Below are positions 24,496-33,741 of a stretch of DNA of 64,000 nt, piece after piece. Each line of letters starts with the position of its first letter. Within the stretch, counting starts at the first letter, position 1. The stretch is from Shimia_B sp038528385 (GTDB lineage Bacteria > Pseudomonadota > Alphaproteobacteria > Rhodobacterales > Rhodobacteraceae). A model generated the notes under the pieces. That model saw only the letters and a program-made list of their open reading frames with translations. It did not search any database and was not told where the DNA came from. The stretch spans positions 186,001 to 250,000 of the forward strand of contig JBCBET010000001.1 of the NCBI GenBank assembly GCA_038528385.1, read 5' to 3'. The translations under genes were made by a program, and so were the position numbers.

Positions 24496-25593
24496 TCACC
24501 GGTAGAGAAGCGAAATGCCGTTCGAAAAAAGGTGAATTTTCTCCTTCGCCGCCGTGAGCTTGGGCTGCGTCCCGCGCAGGTCGCGGTGAATGCCCGGCAG
24601 CTTGCCGATCACAGGCGACGAGGCCCCCTCGTCCTTGACGAAGTAAAGCAGCGTCACCTCGCCCAGGGCTTCCGTTATCTCCACCTCCCCGGAATAGGCG
24701 TAATCGGCACCGTCGGTCTGCATCATGTCCTCGGGACGGATGCCGACATTCACCTGCAGGCCCTTGTCGGATGCCTTCGTCGGGATCGCCGCCTCGATCA
24801 CGCCGCCGCCCCGGGCGACGCGCACCTTCGTCACATCGCCCGTCTCCACGACCTCGCCGGGCAGCAGGTTCATTTGCGGCGACCCGATGAACTGCGCGAC
24901 GAACTCGTTCTCCGGCGTCTCGTAGAGCTCGAGCGGCGAGCCGACCTGCGCGATGCCCTTGTTGGCCAGCACCACGATGCGGGACGCCAGCGTCATGGCC
25001 TCCACTTGGTCATGGGTGACATAGATCATCGTGCTATCGGGCATCTGCTCCTTAAGCTGCGCGATCTCGATCCGCGTGGCCACGCGCAAGGCCGCGTCGA
25101 GGTTCGAGAGCGGCTCGTCGAAGAGGTAGACCTTCGGGTCGCGCACGATGGACCGCCCGATCGCCACCCGCTGCCGCTGGCCGCCCGAAAGCGCCTTCGG
25201 CAGGCGGTCGAGATATTCGGTCAGTTGCAGCTTCGAGGCAGCGCGGTCGATGGCCTCGTCGATCTCCGCGGGGCTCTTCTTGGCAAGCTTCAGCGCGAAT
25301 GCCATGTTGTCGCGCACCGTCATGTGCGGGTAGAGCGCGTAGGACTGGAAGACCATGGCGATGCCACGTTCCGACGGCGGTACGTCATTGACCACCTGTC
25401 CGTCGATCTTGAGCTCCCCTCCGGTGATCTTTTCAAGCCCCGCGATCATGCGCAGCAAGGTCGACTTGCCGCAGCCCGATGGACCCACGAAGACGATGAG
25501 CTCGCCCTTCTTGATGTCGAGATCGATGTTCTTGAGCACGTTCACCGTGCCGCCATAGGTCTTCTCGACATCCGTCAGCAGAAGTTCGGCCAT
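24496..25593 (-). CDS. aglK: Alpha-glucoside ABC transporter ATP-binding protein AglK
   Basis: A 365-residue ATPase of the MalK/UgpC type. It has Walker A VGPSGCGKST (about 36-45), Q-loop FQSYALYPHMTV, signature LSGGQRQRVAIGRSIV, Walker B VYLFDEPLSNLD and the His switch YVTHDQVEAMTL, then a C-terminal TOBE/regulatory domain (about 240-365) with GIRPEDM. It powers alpha-glucoside import (trehalose, maltose, sucrose in relatives) through AglF and AglG. It is the last gene of aglEFGAK and ends at a double hairpin. Length and motifs are intact. Confidence 0.92.
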   Translation of the reverse strand: MAELLLTDVEKTYGGTVNVLKNIDLDIKKGELIVFVGPSGCGKSTLLRMIAGLEKITGGELKIDGQVVNDVPPSERGIAMVFQSYALYPHMTVRDNMAFALKLAKKSPAEIDEAIDRAASKLQLTEYLDRLPKALSGGQRQRVAIGRSIVRDPKVYLFDEPLSNLDAALRVATRIEIAQLKEQMPDSTMIYVTHDQVEAMTLASRIVVLANKGIAQVGSPLELYETPENEFVAQFIGSPQMNLLPGEVVETGDVTKVRVARGGGVIEAAIPTKASDKGLQVNVGIRPEDMMQTDGADYAYSGEVEITEALGEVTLLYFVKDEGASSPVIGKLPGIHRDLRGTQPKLTAAKEKIHLFSNGISLLYR

Positions 25594-25611
25594 GTCTTCT
25601 CCCCTTCTTCC

Positions 25612-27270
25612 CTAGTTCTTCTTGTTGAGTGCGATCGTGGCCTGCCAGGGCCCGAGATGGAGCCGGAAATCCGGCCCCGGCGCGATGGAGCCGAGTTCGG
25701 ATCCGATGGTCATCCAATCCCCGTCGGGCACATCCACGGACGCCGGCTGGTCGCTCATGTTGAATGCGCAAAAGAGCTCCTGCGACTGGTGCCTCCGGGT
25801 AAACCGCAGGACCGTTCCGTGGGCTTCGATGCGCGACTGCGCGCCCATGCGCAGGGCGGGGTGAGCACGGCGGAACGCCAGCGCCCGCCGGTAGTGATGT
25901 ATGAGCGCGGCCGGATCGGCCTCCTGCGCCGCCACCGCGTGGCTCAGATGCTCCCCGGGCACGGGCAGCCAGGGCATCCCCTCCGTGAAGCCGCCATTCG
26001 TGTTGTTTTGCTCCCAGACCATGGGCGTGCGACACCCGTCTCGACCCTTGAATTCAGGCCAGAACTCGATGCCGTAGGGATCCTGCAGCGCCTCGAAGGG
26101 CACTTCGGCCTCCGGCAGCCCGAGCTCCTCCCCTTGATAGAGGCAAAGCGACCCGCGCAAGCAAATGGCCAACGTGTGAAAGAGGCGCTGCGCCCCCGGG
26201 CTCAGGTGCCAGCGCGTCGCATGGCGCTCCACGTCATGGTTCGAAAACGCCCAGCAGGCCCAGCCCTCGGGGGCCGCCGCGTCGAAATGGGCGAACACCT
26301 CGGCCACGAAGTCGGCGGTGGGACGGTCCCCGGACAAGAGCTCAAAAGCGTAGCACATATGCATGCGCTTCTCGCCCTTCGTGTACTCCCCGAGGATTTC
26401 GAGCCCCTTCTGGGCGTCGCCCACCTCGCCCACGCAGGTCGTGCCGGGGTATTCATCGAGGAGCGCGCGGAACCGCTCGAGGAAGCCGATATTCTCCGGC
26501 TGCGTCTTGGAATAGAGGTGAAGCTGGTGATTGTAGGGATTGACCGAGGGCGCGATCGTGGCGTTGCGCAACTCCGGAGGGCACGGCGGATTGTCCCGCA
26601 GCTCCTTGTCGGCGAAGTAGAAATTAACCGTATCGAGGCGAAACCCGTCCACCCCGCGATTGAGCCAGAACCGCGTGATATCGAGGAGCGCGTCCTGCAC
26701 CGCGGGAGTGTGGAAGTTCAGGTCCGGCTGGGACACGAGGAAGTTGTGCAGGTAGTATTGCTCGCGGCGGCTGTCCCACTGCCAGCCTGACCCGCCAAAG
26801 ATCGACAGCCAGTTGTTGGGCGGCGTCCCGTCGGGCTTGGGATCGGCCCAGACGTACCAATCCGCCCTCGGATTGTCCCGAGAGGCGCGGCTCTCGACGA
26901 ACCAGGGATGCACGTCAGAGGTATGGGACAGCACGAGGTCGATCATGACCTTGATGCCCCATTGATGGGCCGTGTCCACGAGGATGTCGAAATCCGCGAT
27001 GGTGCCGAACATGGGATCGACGTCGCAATAGTCGCTCACGTCGTAGCCGAAATCCTTCATCGGTGATTTGAAGAATGGGCTGATCCAGATGGCATCCACG
27101 CCGAGCGACGCGATGTAGGGGAGCCGCTGCACGATCCCGAGGAGGTCTCCCACCCCGTCGCCATTCGAGTCCTGGTAGGAGCGTGGGTAGATCTGATAGA
27201 TCACCGCGCCTCGCCACCACTCTTCGTCCGTGACCATGCGGCCCGCCAACTCCTGGCCTTGCTGGTTCAT
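25612..27270 (-). CDS. aglA: Alpha-glucosidase AglA (GH13)
   Basis: A 552-residue GH13 enzyme. Barrel motifs are GVDAIWISPFFKSPMKDFGYD (in part, about 58-78), MIDLVLSHTSDVH, GVDGFRLDTVNFYF with the nucleophile Asp, TCVGEVGDAQKG with the acid/base Glu and WAFSNHDVERH with the transition-state Asp. These, with length, fit the oligo-1,6-glucosidase/alpha-glucosidase subfamily. It has no signal peptide, so it cleaves imported alpha-glucosides in the cytoplasm to glucose. It lies between aglG and aglK, as in the Sinorhizobium agl operon. A close paralogue is encoded at 55.7 kb beside the glycogen genes. Confidence 0.92.
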   Translation of the reverse strand: MNQQGQELAGRMVTDEEWWRGAVIYQIYPRSYQDSNGDGVGDLLGIVQRLPYIASLGVDAIWISPFFKSPMKDFGYDVSDYCDVDPMFGTIADFDILVDTAHQWGIKVMIDLVLSHTSDVHPWFVESRASRDNPRADWYVWADPKPDGTPPNNWLSIFGGSGWQWDSRREQYYLHNFLVSQPDLNFHTPAVQDALLDITRFWLNRGVDGFRLDTVNFYFADKELRDNPPCPPELRNATIAPSVNPYNHQLHLYSKTQPENIGFLERFRALLDEYPGTTCVGEVGDAQKGLEILGEYTKGEKRMHMCYAFELLSGDRPTADFVAEVFAHFDAAAPEGWACWAFSNHDVERHATRWHLSPGAQRLFHTLAICLRGSLCLYQGEELGLPEAEVPFEALQDPYGIEFWPEFKGRDGCRTPMVWEQNNTNGGFTEGMPWLPVPGEHLSHAVAAQEADPAALIHHYRRALAFRRAHPALRMGAQSRIEAHGTVLRFTRRHQSQELFCAFNMSDQPASVDVPDGDWMTIGSELGSIAPGPDFRLHLGPWQATIALNKKN

Positions 27271-27311
27271 GTCCTTCTTCGCCCGTTACTCTGCGAATAA
27301 TCCACGTCGCC

Positions 27312-27331
27312 CCCCGGGCTCCTGCCCGGGG
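27312..27331. terminator. GC hairpin between aglG and aglA
   Basis: CCCCGGGC-TCCT-GCCCGGGG, a perfect 8-bp stem with a four-base loop, lies just after the aglG stop codon. It has no T-run and resembles the CCCGGG-core palindromes at phnD and phnJ. It may act as an mRNA processing or stabilising element rather than a terminator. Confidence 0.5.
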
Positions 27332-27337
27332 CGCCCA

Positions 27338-28562
27338 TCACTTGACCGATCCGGCCAGAAGCCCGCGCACGAGATACCGCTGCAGCGCGAAAAAGACCGC
27401 CAGCGGCACCGCGATGGACACGAAGGCCGCCGTCGCGAGGATCTCCCAATTGCCGCCGCGGGTGCCCAGAAGCTCCACGATCGCGTTCGTCATGACGGTC
27501 GTTTGACCAGTGGAGTCGATCAGGAACACCCGCGCCACGAGGAGGTCGTTCCAGGTCCACAGGAACTGGAAGATCGCAAACGACGCGAGCGCCGGGAAGG
27601 ACAAGGGCAGGATGATCCGCATGAAGATCTGGAAATCCGTCGCCCCGTCCACGCGCGCATTTTCGATGATGTCGCGCGGCAGGCCAGCCATGTAGTTCCG
27701 CAAGAGATAGATCGCGAGCGGCAGGCCAAAGCCCATATGAGCGAGCCAGACACCCACGTATCCCTTCCCGATCCCGATCCAGTTGTGAAATTGCAGAAGC
27801 GGGATGAGCGCGAGCTGGAGCGGCACCACGAGGAGCGCGACGACAAGCGCCACGAGGAGCGCGCGCCCCGGGAACTCCATCCAGGCCAGCGCGTATGCCG
27901 CGAAGGCCGCCACGAGGATCGGGATGATCGTCGCCGGGATCGTCACCGTCAGCGTGTTGAAGAAGGCCGGCGCCATGCTCTCGTTCGAGCCCTGGAAAAG
28001 CATGTAGTCGTAATTCTCGAAGGTAAATTCCGGCGGGCTCGAACGAGAGCATGGCGCCGGCCTTCTTCAACACGCTGACGGTGACGATCCCGGCGACGAT
28101 CATCCCGATCCTCGTGGCGGCCTTCTCGCCACCGCGCAGCTCGGCCGTCTCCCCGGGCGCGAAATCCTCGGGCGCGCGGGAGGACCAGCCCCAGGCGGTG
28201 ACGGTGGTGGCGTCGTTCTCGAAAAGCTGACCCGTGATCACGAAGAGATCACCATCGACGGTTTCACTGCCCTCGAGGCGGATGGCCGGGTTCTGGCTTT
28301 CCTGCGTGGCGAGCGACGACCACCAGCCGGAGCTCGTGATCTGATCCGCCGTCCGGAAGGACGACACGAAAAGGCCGACCGTGGGGAAGAGCCAGAGAAA
28401 GACGAGGAAGAGCACGGCGAGGTTCGTGACGATGCCGAGCGAGCTCTTCTCGCCGGCGATCCCGTCATCCTTGGCCTTCGGCGCGAAGATCCCGCGGATC
28501 AGCTGCTGGCCCGAGGCGATGAGCCCGCCCCGGTCCGGTGCGTCATTGTCTATCGTAGCCAT
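27338..28562 (-). pseudogene. aglG: Alpha-glucoside ABC transporter permease AglG, disrupted
   Basis: The N-terminal part (28562 to about 28126) and the C-terminal part (from about 28034 to the stop at 27338) are both good AglG, but in different frames. The first reads MATIDN...LFLVFLWLFPTVGLFVSSFR...GETAELRGGE. The second reads PEFTFENYDYMLFQGSNES...AFAAYALAWMEFPGR...GFGLPLAIYLLRNYMAGLPRD...YLVRGLLAGSVK. Between them, where relatives have about 30 periplasmic residues, is an exact reverse-complement copy of 91 bases of the downstream coding sequence. This shifts the frame and replaces native sequence. As read, no full permease is made and the transporter would fail, unless the join is an assembly or amplification artefact. 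It shares one base with the aglF stop. Confidence 0.8.
27902..28125. repeat. 91-bp perfect inverted repeat with 42-bp spacer inside aglG
   Basis: Arms 27902-27992 and 28035-28125 are exact reverse complements over 91 bases and stop matching sharply at both ends. The 42-base spacer (27993-28034) is authentic aglG coding sequence. The downstream arm in gene order encodes the native NESMAPAFFNTLTVTIP... helix. The upstream arm is its antisense copy. Such a structure arises from template switching on a folded strand, or from chimera formation during amplification. Confidence 0.95.
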
Positions 28563-29563
28563 CAGCGTGTCTCCTTGCGGACTTGGATCACGTTCCAGAC
28601 GAGGATCGGTGTCACCATGAGCATGATGATGATCGCCGACGCCGATCCCACGCCCCAGTCATTGGCGCGGAAGAGCTTGTCGAACATGTAATTCGCCAGC
28701 ACCTGCGTCTCCCATTGCCCGTTGGTCATGGCGAACACGATGTCGAAGACCTTGAGCGTGGCGATGGTGATCGTCGTCCAGACGACGACGATGGTGGGCA
28801 TGATTTGCGGCACCTTGATCTTGAAGAAGATCGAGAAGGGGCCCGCCCCGTCCACGATGGCGGCCTCCACAGTCTCCTCCGGTATGCCGCGCAGCGCAGC
28901 GCTGAGGATCACCATGGCGAAACCGGTTTGGATCCAGATCAGGATGATCATTAGAAAGAAGTTGTTCCAGAAGGGCATCGTGATCCAGGTGATCGGCTCG
29001 CCGCCACCCATGGCGATGTAGATCGCGTTCAGGATGCCGATCTGATCGGTCCCCTCGGGGCGGGCTTCGTAGACGAGCTTCCAGATGACGGAGGCGCCGA
29101 CGAAAGAGATCGCCATGGGCATGAAGATGAGCGATTTGGCGATGTTGCCCCAGGCCAGTCGGTCGGTGAGCTGCGCCACGGCCAGCCCGAAGGCCGTGGA
29201 GGCCGCGGGCACAACGAGAAGCCAGAGGAAGTTGTTGCGCACCGCCTCCCAGAATTTCGGCTCGTTGGCCATCTGCTGATAGTTCTGAAGGCCCACGAAC
29301 GCATTGCCCGCGTCACGGTCCAGGACCGATAGGCGCAGCGTCTCGAAGACCGGATAGGCGAGGTAAAGGCCGAGTGCCGCGAAAGCGGGAAAGAGAAAGA
29401 GCCAGGGCCGGATCATATTGGCGCGGTTGATGTTGCGCCCCGCATTGGGGCCCCGCGGCGGGTAGAGCACTTTGTCCAGCACCCAGTTGGACCCGTAGAA
29501 ATAAAGCCCGCAGGCCGCAACGGCGATGATGATCGTGAATAAGCCGAGCAATGCTGGATGCAT
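28562..29563 (-). CDS. aglF: Alpha-glucoside ABC transporter permease AglF
   Basis: A 333-residue membrane protein of the MalF-type family. It has two N-terminal hydrophobic segments (about 5-30 and 50-72) and a BPD core with further helices. The EAA loop reads EAAIVDGAGPFSIFFKIKVPQI (in part). The FVGLQNYQQMANEPKFWEAVRNN region is typical of sugar permeases of this class. With AglG it forms the membrane channel for alpha-glucosides. It follows aglE after a gap containing a terminator-like hairpin and joins aglG by a TGATG overlap. Confidence 0.9.
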   Translation of the reverse strand: MHPALLGLFTIIIAVAACGLYFYGSNWVLDKVLYPPRGPNAGRNINRANMIRPWLFLFPAFAALGLYLAYPVFETLRLSVLDRDAGNAFVGLQNYQQMANEPKFWEAVRNNFLWLLVVPAASTAFGLAVAQLTDRLAWGNIAKSLIFMPMAISFVGASVIWKLVYEARPEGTDQIGILNAIYIAMGGGEPITWITMPFWNNFFLMIILIWIQTGFAMVILSAALRGIPEETVEAAIVDGAGPFSIFFKIKVPQIMPTIVVVWTTITIATLKVFDIVFAMTNGQWETQVLANYMFDKLFRANDWGVGSASAIIIMLMVTPILVWNVIQVRKETR

Positions 29564-29685
29564 GGCGCCCTCCCTTGGCTATGGTGTGAGCGGCCCTTCA
29601 TTTGCGCGAGGGCCGTCTCCTGTATCAATGGACCGGTTCGCTTACCGGTTCCGGGGCGGCGGCGTTTTCGTGCCGCCTGAGGAAA

Positions 29686-29709
29686 AAGGCGGGGCCTCGA
29701 CCCCGCCTT
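29686..29709 (-). terminator. Hairpin with T-run between aglE and aglF
   Basis: AAGGCGGGG-cctcga-CCCCGCCTT is a perfect 9-bp stem. In the aglE-to-aglF direction it is followed by TTTTT, the pattern of an intrinsic terminator placed directly after the aglE stop. Partial read-through would give more binding protein than permease, the usual need in ABC importers. Confidence 0.75.
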
Positions 29710-29716
29710 CCCCTGC

Positions 29717-31081
29717 TTACTTGATGGCGTCCCAGGAGGCCTGGATTTCCGCCGTCACCTCTTCGGCGGATGCACCGCCGGCATAGTCGACCATCCCGGT
29801 CCAGAACGTGCCGGCGCCGATGGCGCCGGGCATCAGGTCCGAGCCGTCGAAGCGGAACGTCGTCGCATCGAGCAGGATCTGACCCAGACCACGCTGGGTC
29901 TCGTTCAGATAGGCTTCGAGGTTGACACCGTTATGCGGTGTCAGGAAGCCCGTCTGCGCCATCATCACCTCGTGGGCGAGCGGCAGCTGCAGGAACTCCA
30001 TCAGCACATTGGTGGCCTCGGACGGGTCGGTGATCGCCATCAGCGTGCCGCCACCGAGCACCGGGTTGCCCAGATCCTCGCCCTCGTAGGACGGGAAGTA
30101 GAAGAAATTCGTGTCCACGCCGAACTCGGTCCCGTCCGGGAAGAAGGCCGGGACGAACGACGCCTGCTTGTGCATGTAGCACTGCGGCGGCGACGCGAAG
30201 AGGCCCTGCGGGCTGTCACGGAAATCGGTCGTGGCGACCGCATCCGCACCGCCAGACACCTTGGCATCGTCACGGGCGAAATAGCCGAACTCTTCGATGG
30301 CATTGATCACGCGCGGGTCGTTGAACGGGATTTCGTTGGCGACCCACTGATCATAGACGGCGGGCTCCACCGTGCGCAGCATCATGTCCTCGACCCAGTC
30401 CGTGGCCGGCCAGCCGGTCGCGGCTCCCGATCCCAGACCGATGCACCAGGGCGTCTCGCCATCTGCCACGATCTGCTCTGTGAGCGCCTTGAGGTCCTCG
30501 AGCGTCGTCGGCACCTCGTAGCCCGCATCCTCGAAATTCTCCGGCGAGTACCAGACCAGGGACTTCACGTTCACATTGTAGAAGAAGCCGTACATCTGGT
30601 CGTCGCCGTTCTGGTCGGCATAGGTGCCCAGATCGACCCAGCTCTCGCCCGCCGCGTAGTTCTCTCCGACCCAGTCGCCAAAGCCATCGGGGAGCGGCGA
30701 AAGAAGGCCGTTGCCGGCCATCACGGATGCGAGGCCCGGCTGCGGGAAGACGGCCACGTTGGGCGCGGAGCCCGCCTCGGCGTCGATCACGATCTGCTGC
30801 TCGAAGCTGTCGGAGCCCGTGTAGATCGCCTCGGCCCCCGTGGCATCCATGAAGTAGGCCAGCGCGTTGCGGAAGAAATCGTCCTCCGGGTTCAGCCAGG
30901 GGCCGGAGATCGTCACCGTCTGCCCCGAAAGGTCAGGCGCGCTTTCAGCCCAGGCGTTGTAGCTGTCCCAGCTGAAGGGCCCCTCGCCCGGTGCGAATGT
31001 CAGGTGGCCACCCGCGGTGGACATACCTGCCGTCAGCGCAAGCGTCGCGGAACCTGCAAGAAGCAGATGTTTCATATTCAT
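29717..31081 (-). CDS. aglE: Alpha-glucoside ABC transporter substrate-binding protein AglE
   Basis: A 454-residue precursor with a signal peptide (KHLLLAGSATLALTAGMSTAG, cut near residue 23-25). The mature protein has the family 1 extracellular binding-protein pattern, with TVTISGPWLNPEDDFFRNAL, NVAVFPQPGLASVMAGNG and WCIGLGSGAATGWPATDWVED. It is long, as AglE proteins are. It binds alpha-glucosides in the periplasm. Two ATG codons (31081 and 31075) are possible; the second sits at a more usual distance from GGGAGG. It is the first gene of the operon, downstream of an AglR operator. Confidence 0.92.
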   Translation of the reverse strand: MNMKHLLLAGSATLALTAGMSTAGGHLTFAPGEGPFSWDSYNAWAESAPDLSGQTVTISGPWLNPEDDFFRNALAYFMDATGAEAIYTGSDSFEQQIVIDAEAGSAPNVAVFPQPGLASVMAGNGLLSPLPDGFGDWVGENYAAGESWVDLGTYADQNGDDQMYGFFYNVNVKSLVWYSPENFEDAGYEVPTTLEDLKALTEQIVADGETPWCIGLGSGAATGWPATDWVEDMMLRTVEPAVYDQWVANEIPFNDPRVINAIEEFGYFARDDAKVSGGADAVATTDFRDSPQGLFASPPQCYMHKQASFVPAFFPDGTEFGVDTNFFYFPSYEGEDLGNPVLGGGTLMAITDPSEATNVLMEFLQLPLAHEVMMAQTGFLTPHNGVNLEAYLNETQRGLGQILLDATTFRFDGSDLMPGAIGAGTFWTGMVDYAGGASAEEVTAEIQASWDAIK

Positions 31082-31155
31082 ATTCCTCCCAGTCGCGCCC
31101 TTGTTCAGGGCACTGTTGCGGTCATCCGCACCTCGGCGCGCGTGAATGGCTCACG

Positions 31156-31169
31156 CCAAAGCGCTTTGG
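31156..31169. promoter_or_regulatory. AglR-type LacI operator upstream of aglE
   Basis: CCAAAGCGCTTTGG is a perfect 14-bp palindrome with the central CG typical of LacI-family operators. On the minus strand a TTGACA -35 box (31202-31207) lies upstream, so the palindrome would be near the transcription start of aglE. Position supports repression by the divergent aglR product. The -10 is weak. Confidence 0.75.
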
Positions 31170-31342
31170 ATGGGCGAAACAGTCTCGCACCTGCAAAGTG
31201 CTGTCAATCAGGTTTCAGCCAAGGCTCGATGCCGCGCCTCGCTGCACCGCAGAGCGAAATTCTTTTGCAATTGCAGAATGATGGTGCGTCGGCATGACTT
31301 TGACGTTCCCGGTGGCTTAAGCTTAGGCTCGGCCCGAATTTG

Positions 31343-31352
31343 AAAGCGCTTT
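31343..31352. promoter_or_regulatory. AglR-type LacI operator upstream of aglR
   Basis: AAAGCGCTTT, with flanks giving TGAAAGCGCTTTGG, repeats the core of the aglE operator and lies 15 bases before the aglR start codon. A TTGACG -35-like box is at 31300-31305. The site fits autoregulation by AglR and control of the plus-strand glucosidase and glucokinase genes. Confidence 0.7.
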
Positions 31353-31367
31353 GGGCTTGGGTAAGTC

Positions 31368-32393
31368 ATGAACCTGAAGGAACTGGCCGCGCATCTGGGG
31401 CTGAGCCAGACGACCGTGAGTCGCGCGCTCAACGGCTATCCGGAGGTGTCGGAGGCGACACGGCTCCGGGTTAGCCACGCGGCGGAGCAACACAATTATC
31501 GGCCCAACACCCGCGCCAAGGGGCTGGCCACGGGGCGGACCATGGCCGTGGGTCACGTCATCCCCACCTCCACCCGCCACGAGATGGTCAATCCCATCTT
31601 CGGCGATTTCATTTCCGGCGCGGGGGAGACCTATGCCCGGCACGGCTTCGACATGGTGCTGTCCATGGTGGAGGACGGGCACCAGCCCCGCGTCTATCGC
31701 GAGCTCAAGGCCAAAGGCACGGTGGACGGTCTGATCGTGCAGGGTCCCGGCGTGAGCGACCCGCGGATCGGACTGCTGCGCGACCTCGATATCCCCTTCG
31801 TCGTCCATGGCCGTGCGAGCGAGGAGACGCGCGAGTATGCCTGGCTCGACGTCAACAACACCTCCGCCTTCGCCAGTGCGACCGCGCTTCTCCTCGACCT
31901 CGGCCACCGGCGCATCGCGTTCCTCAACGGGCTCGAGGCCATGGACTTCGCCCGCCGCCGCCGCGCGGGGTTCGAGATGGCGCTCGCGCAGCGCGGCCTC
32001 GGCCCGAATCCCAGGCACATGCGCTCCGCCGAGATGACGGAGGGCTATGGATACGCCTCCGCGCGCGAGATGCTTCTCGGCGCAGACCCGCCCACGGCCT
32101 TCCTCGTCTCCTCGCTCATCACGGCGCTCGGCGTGCGCCGCGCGGTGGAGGAATTCGGCATGACGCTAGGCCGGGACGTGTCCCTCATCACCCATGACGA
32201 CGACCTGAGCTACCTGCGCAACGCGGGAGAGGTGCCGTACTTCACGGCGACGCGGTCTTCGGTGCGGGAGGCGGGCATGCTCTGCGCGCAGATGCTGCTT
32301 GATCTTATTCACGCGCCGCGCGAGGCGCTTCCCACGCGCCTCCTCGAGGCGCCCCTCGTCCTCGGTCGGTCCACCGGCCCCTGCCCCACGTGA
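31368..32393 (+). CDS. aglR: LacI-family alpha-glucoside regulator AglR
   Basis: A 341-residue LacI/GalR regulator. The N-terminal helix-turn-helix reads MNLKELAAHLGLSQTTVSRALNG with the hinge helix YRPNTRAKGLATGRT, then a periplasmic-binding-protein-like core with VDGLIVQGPGVSDPR, LDLGHRRIAFLNG and VSLITHDDD. It should repress the agl operon and release DNA on binding an alpha-glucoside or derivative. It is divergent from aglE across a 286-base region containing two matching palindromes. The downstream glucosidase gene follows after ten bases. Confidence 0.92.
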   Translation: MNLKELAAHLGLSQTTVSRALNGYPEVSEATRLRVSHAAEQHNYRPNTRAKGLATGRTMAVGHVIPTSTRHEMVNPIFGDFISGAGETYARHGFDMVLSMVEDGHQPRVYRELKAKGTVDGLIVQGPGVSDPRIGLLRDLDIPFVVHGRASEETREYAWLDVNNTSAFASATALLLDLGHRRIAFLNGLEAMDFARRRRAGFEMALAQRGLGPNPRHMRSAEMTEGYGYASAREMLLGADPPTAFLVSSLITALGVRRAVEEFGMTLGRDVSLITHDDDLSYLRNAGEVPYFTATRSSVREAGMLCAQMLLDLIHAPREALPTRLLEAPLVLGRSTGPCPT

Positions 32394-32403
32394 GACGTCC
32401 CCC

Positions 32404-33741
32404 ATGATGAAAAAACGCTCCCGCGCCGACTTTCCCGCCGGGTTCCGCTTCGGCGCGGCCACGGCGGCCTACCAGATCGAGGGCCACGCCAAGGGCGGCG
32501 CGGGCCCGACGCATTGGGACACCTGGGCCGCTGTGCCCGGCAACGTCGTACGCGCGGAGGACGGCGCGCGTGCCTGCGATCACTACACCCGCTATGAAGA
32601 AGACCTCGACATCCTCCGCGACGGCGGGTTCGACGCCTACCGGTTCTCGGCCTCCTGGGCGCGGGTGATGCCCGAGGGGACGGGGCGCGTGAACGCCGCG
32701 GGCCTCGATTTCTACGACCGTCTGGCCGACGCGATCCTCGCCCGCGGGCTCGAGCCGCATCTCACGCTCTATCATTGGGAGCTGCCCGCGGCGCTCAGCG
32801 ACATCGGCGGCTGGTCGCATCCCGACATCGCGCGGTGGTTCGCCGACTTCACCGAGGTCATCGCCGGCCGCATCGGCGACCGCATGGCCAGCATCGCCAC
32901 GCTCAACGAGCCCTGGTGCGTGGCCTGGCTCGGCCATTTCCTGGGCGGCCACGCCCCCGGGCATCGCGACATCCGCGACGCCGCGCGCGCGATGCACCAC
33001 GTGATGAAGGCCCACGGCGCGGGCCTCGCACGCCTCCGGCAGATCGGGCTGGACAACCTCGGCATCGTGCTGAACTTCGAGCATTGCACCCCGGCCACCA
33101 ACGCCCCCGCCGACATCGCCGCCGCCGCGCGCCATGACGCGATCTACAATCGCTGGTTCATCGAGGCGCTCACCGCCGGCGCCTATCCGGCGCCTGTGCT
33201 CGACGCGCTCGCGCCGCACATGCCCGAAGGCTGGCAGGACGACATGGCCGAGATCAGCGCGCCCATCGACTGGCTCGGCATCAATTACTACACGCGCAGC
33301 CTCCTGAGCGACGCGCCGGAGGAGGCGTGGCCGTCATACTCGGGCTCCCGCGGGCCCCTGCCCCGCACGCAGATGGATTGGGAGATCTACCCCGCGGGCC
33401 TCACCGGCTTCCTCACCCGGCTCCGCGACGACCATACCGGGGACCTGCCCCTCTTCGTGACCGAGAACGGCATGGCCTGGGGTGACGTGATCGAGAACGG
33501 CGCGGTCCACGACCCCGAGCGCCAGAGCTTCATCGACCTCCATCTCGACGCCATGGAAGAGGCAATCGCCCAGGGCGTGAACCTGCAGGGCTTCTTCTAC
33601 TGGTCGCTCCTCGACAATTACGAATGGGCCTTCGGCTACGAAAAACGCTTCGGCCTCGTCCATGTTGACTTCGACACCATGGCGCGTACCCCGAAAGGCT
33701 CCTATCACGCGCTGAAATCCTGGCTGGCCGAGACACCATGA
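32404..33741 (+). CDS. GH1 beta-glucosidase
   Basis: A 445-residue GH1 family glycosidase. The start FPAGFRFGAATAAYQIEG is the family N-terminal signature. The acid/base Glu is in TLNEPWCVAW (about 171-180) and the nucleophile Glu in LFVTENGMAW (about 354-363). The QGFFYWSLLDNYEWAFGYEKRFGLVHVDF region (in parts) closes the barrel. It has no signal peptide, so it acts in the cytoplasm on beta-glucosides. A beta-glucosidase inside an alpha-glucoside regulon is common in this group. Start is ATG 32404 or 32407. It overlaps glk by four bases. Confidence 0.92.
   Translation: MMKKRSRADFPAGFRFGAATAAYQIEGHAKGGAGPTHWDTWAAVPGNVVRAEDGARACDHYTRYEEDLDILRDGGFDAYRFSASWARVMPEGTGRVNAAGLDFYDRLADAILARGLEPHLTLYHWELPAALSDIGGWSHPDIARWFADFTEVIAGRIGDRMASIATLNEPWCVAWLGHFLGGHAPGHRDIRDAARAMHHVMKAHGAGLARLRQIGLDNLGIVLNFEHCTPATNAPADIAAAARHDAIYNRWFIEALTAGAYPAPVLDALAPHMPEGWQDDMAEISAPIDWLGINYYTRSLLSDAPEEAWPSYSGSRGPLPRTQMDWEIYPAGLTGFLTRLRDDHTGDLPLFVTENGMAWGDVIENGAVHDPERQSFIDLHLDAMEEAIAQGVNLQGFFYWSLLDNYEWAFGYEKRFGLVHVDFDTMARTPKGSYHALKSWLAETP

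Noticed and set aside
24532..26790. Plus-strand open frame of 752 codons opposite aglK and aglA
   Set aside because: His/Arg/Leu-rich antisense reading with no family signature, fully overlapped by two well-supported genes.
27267..28562. Single 431-codon frame across aglG taken as an intact protein
   Set aside because: After the inverted copy the frame reads non-AglG sequence; the true C-terminal half lies in another frame (28003 to 27338).
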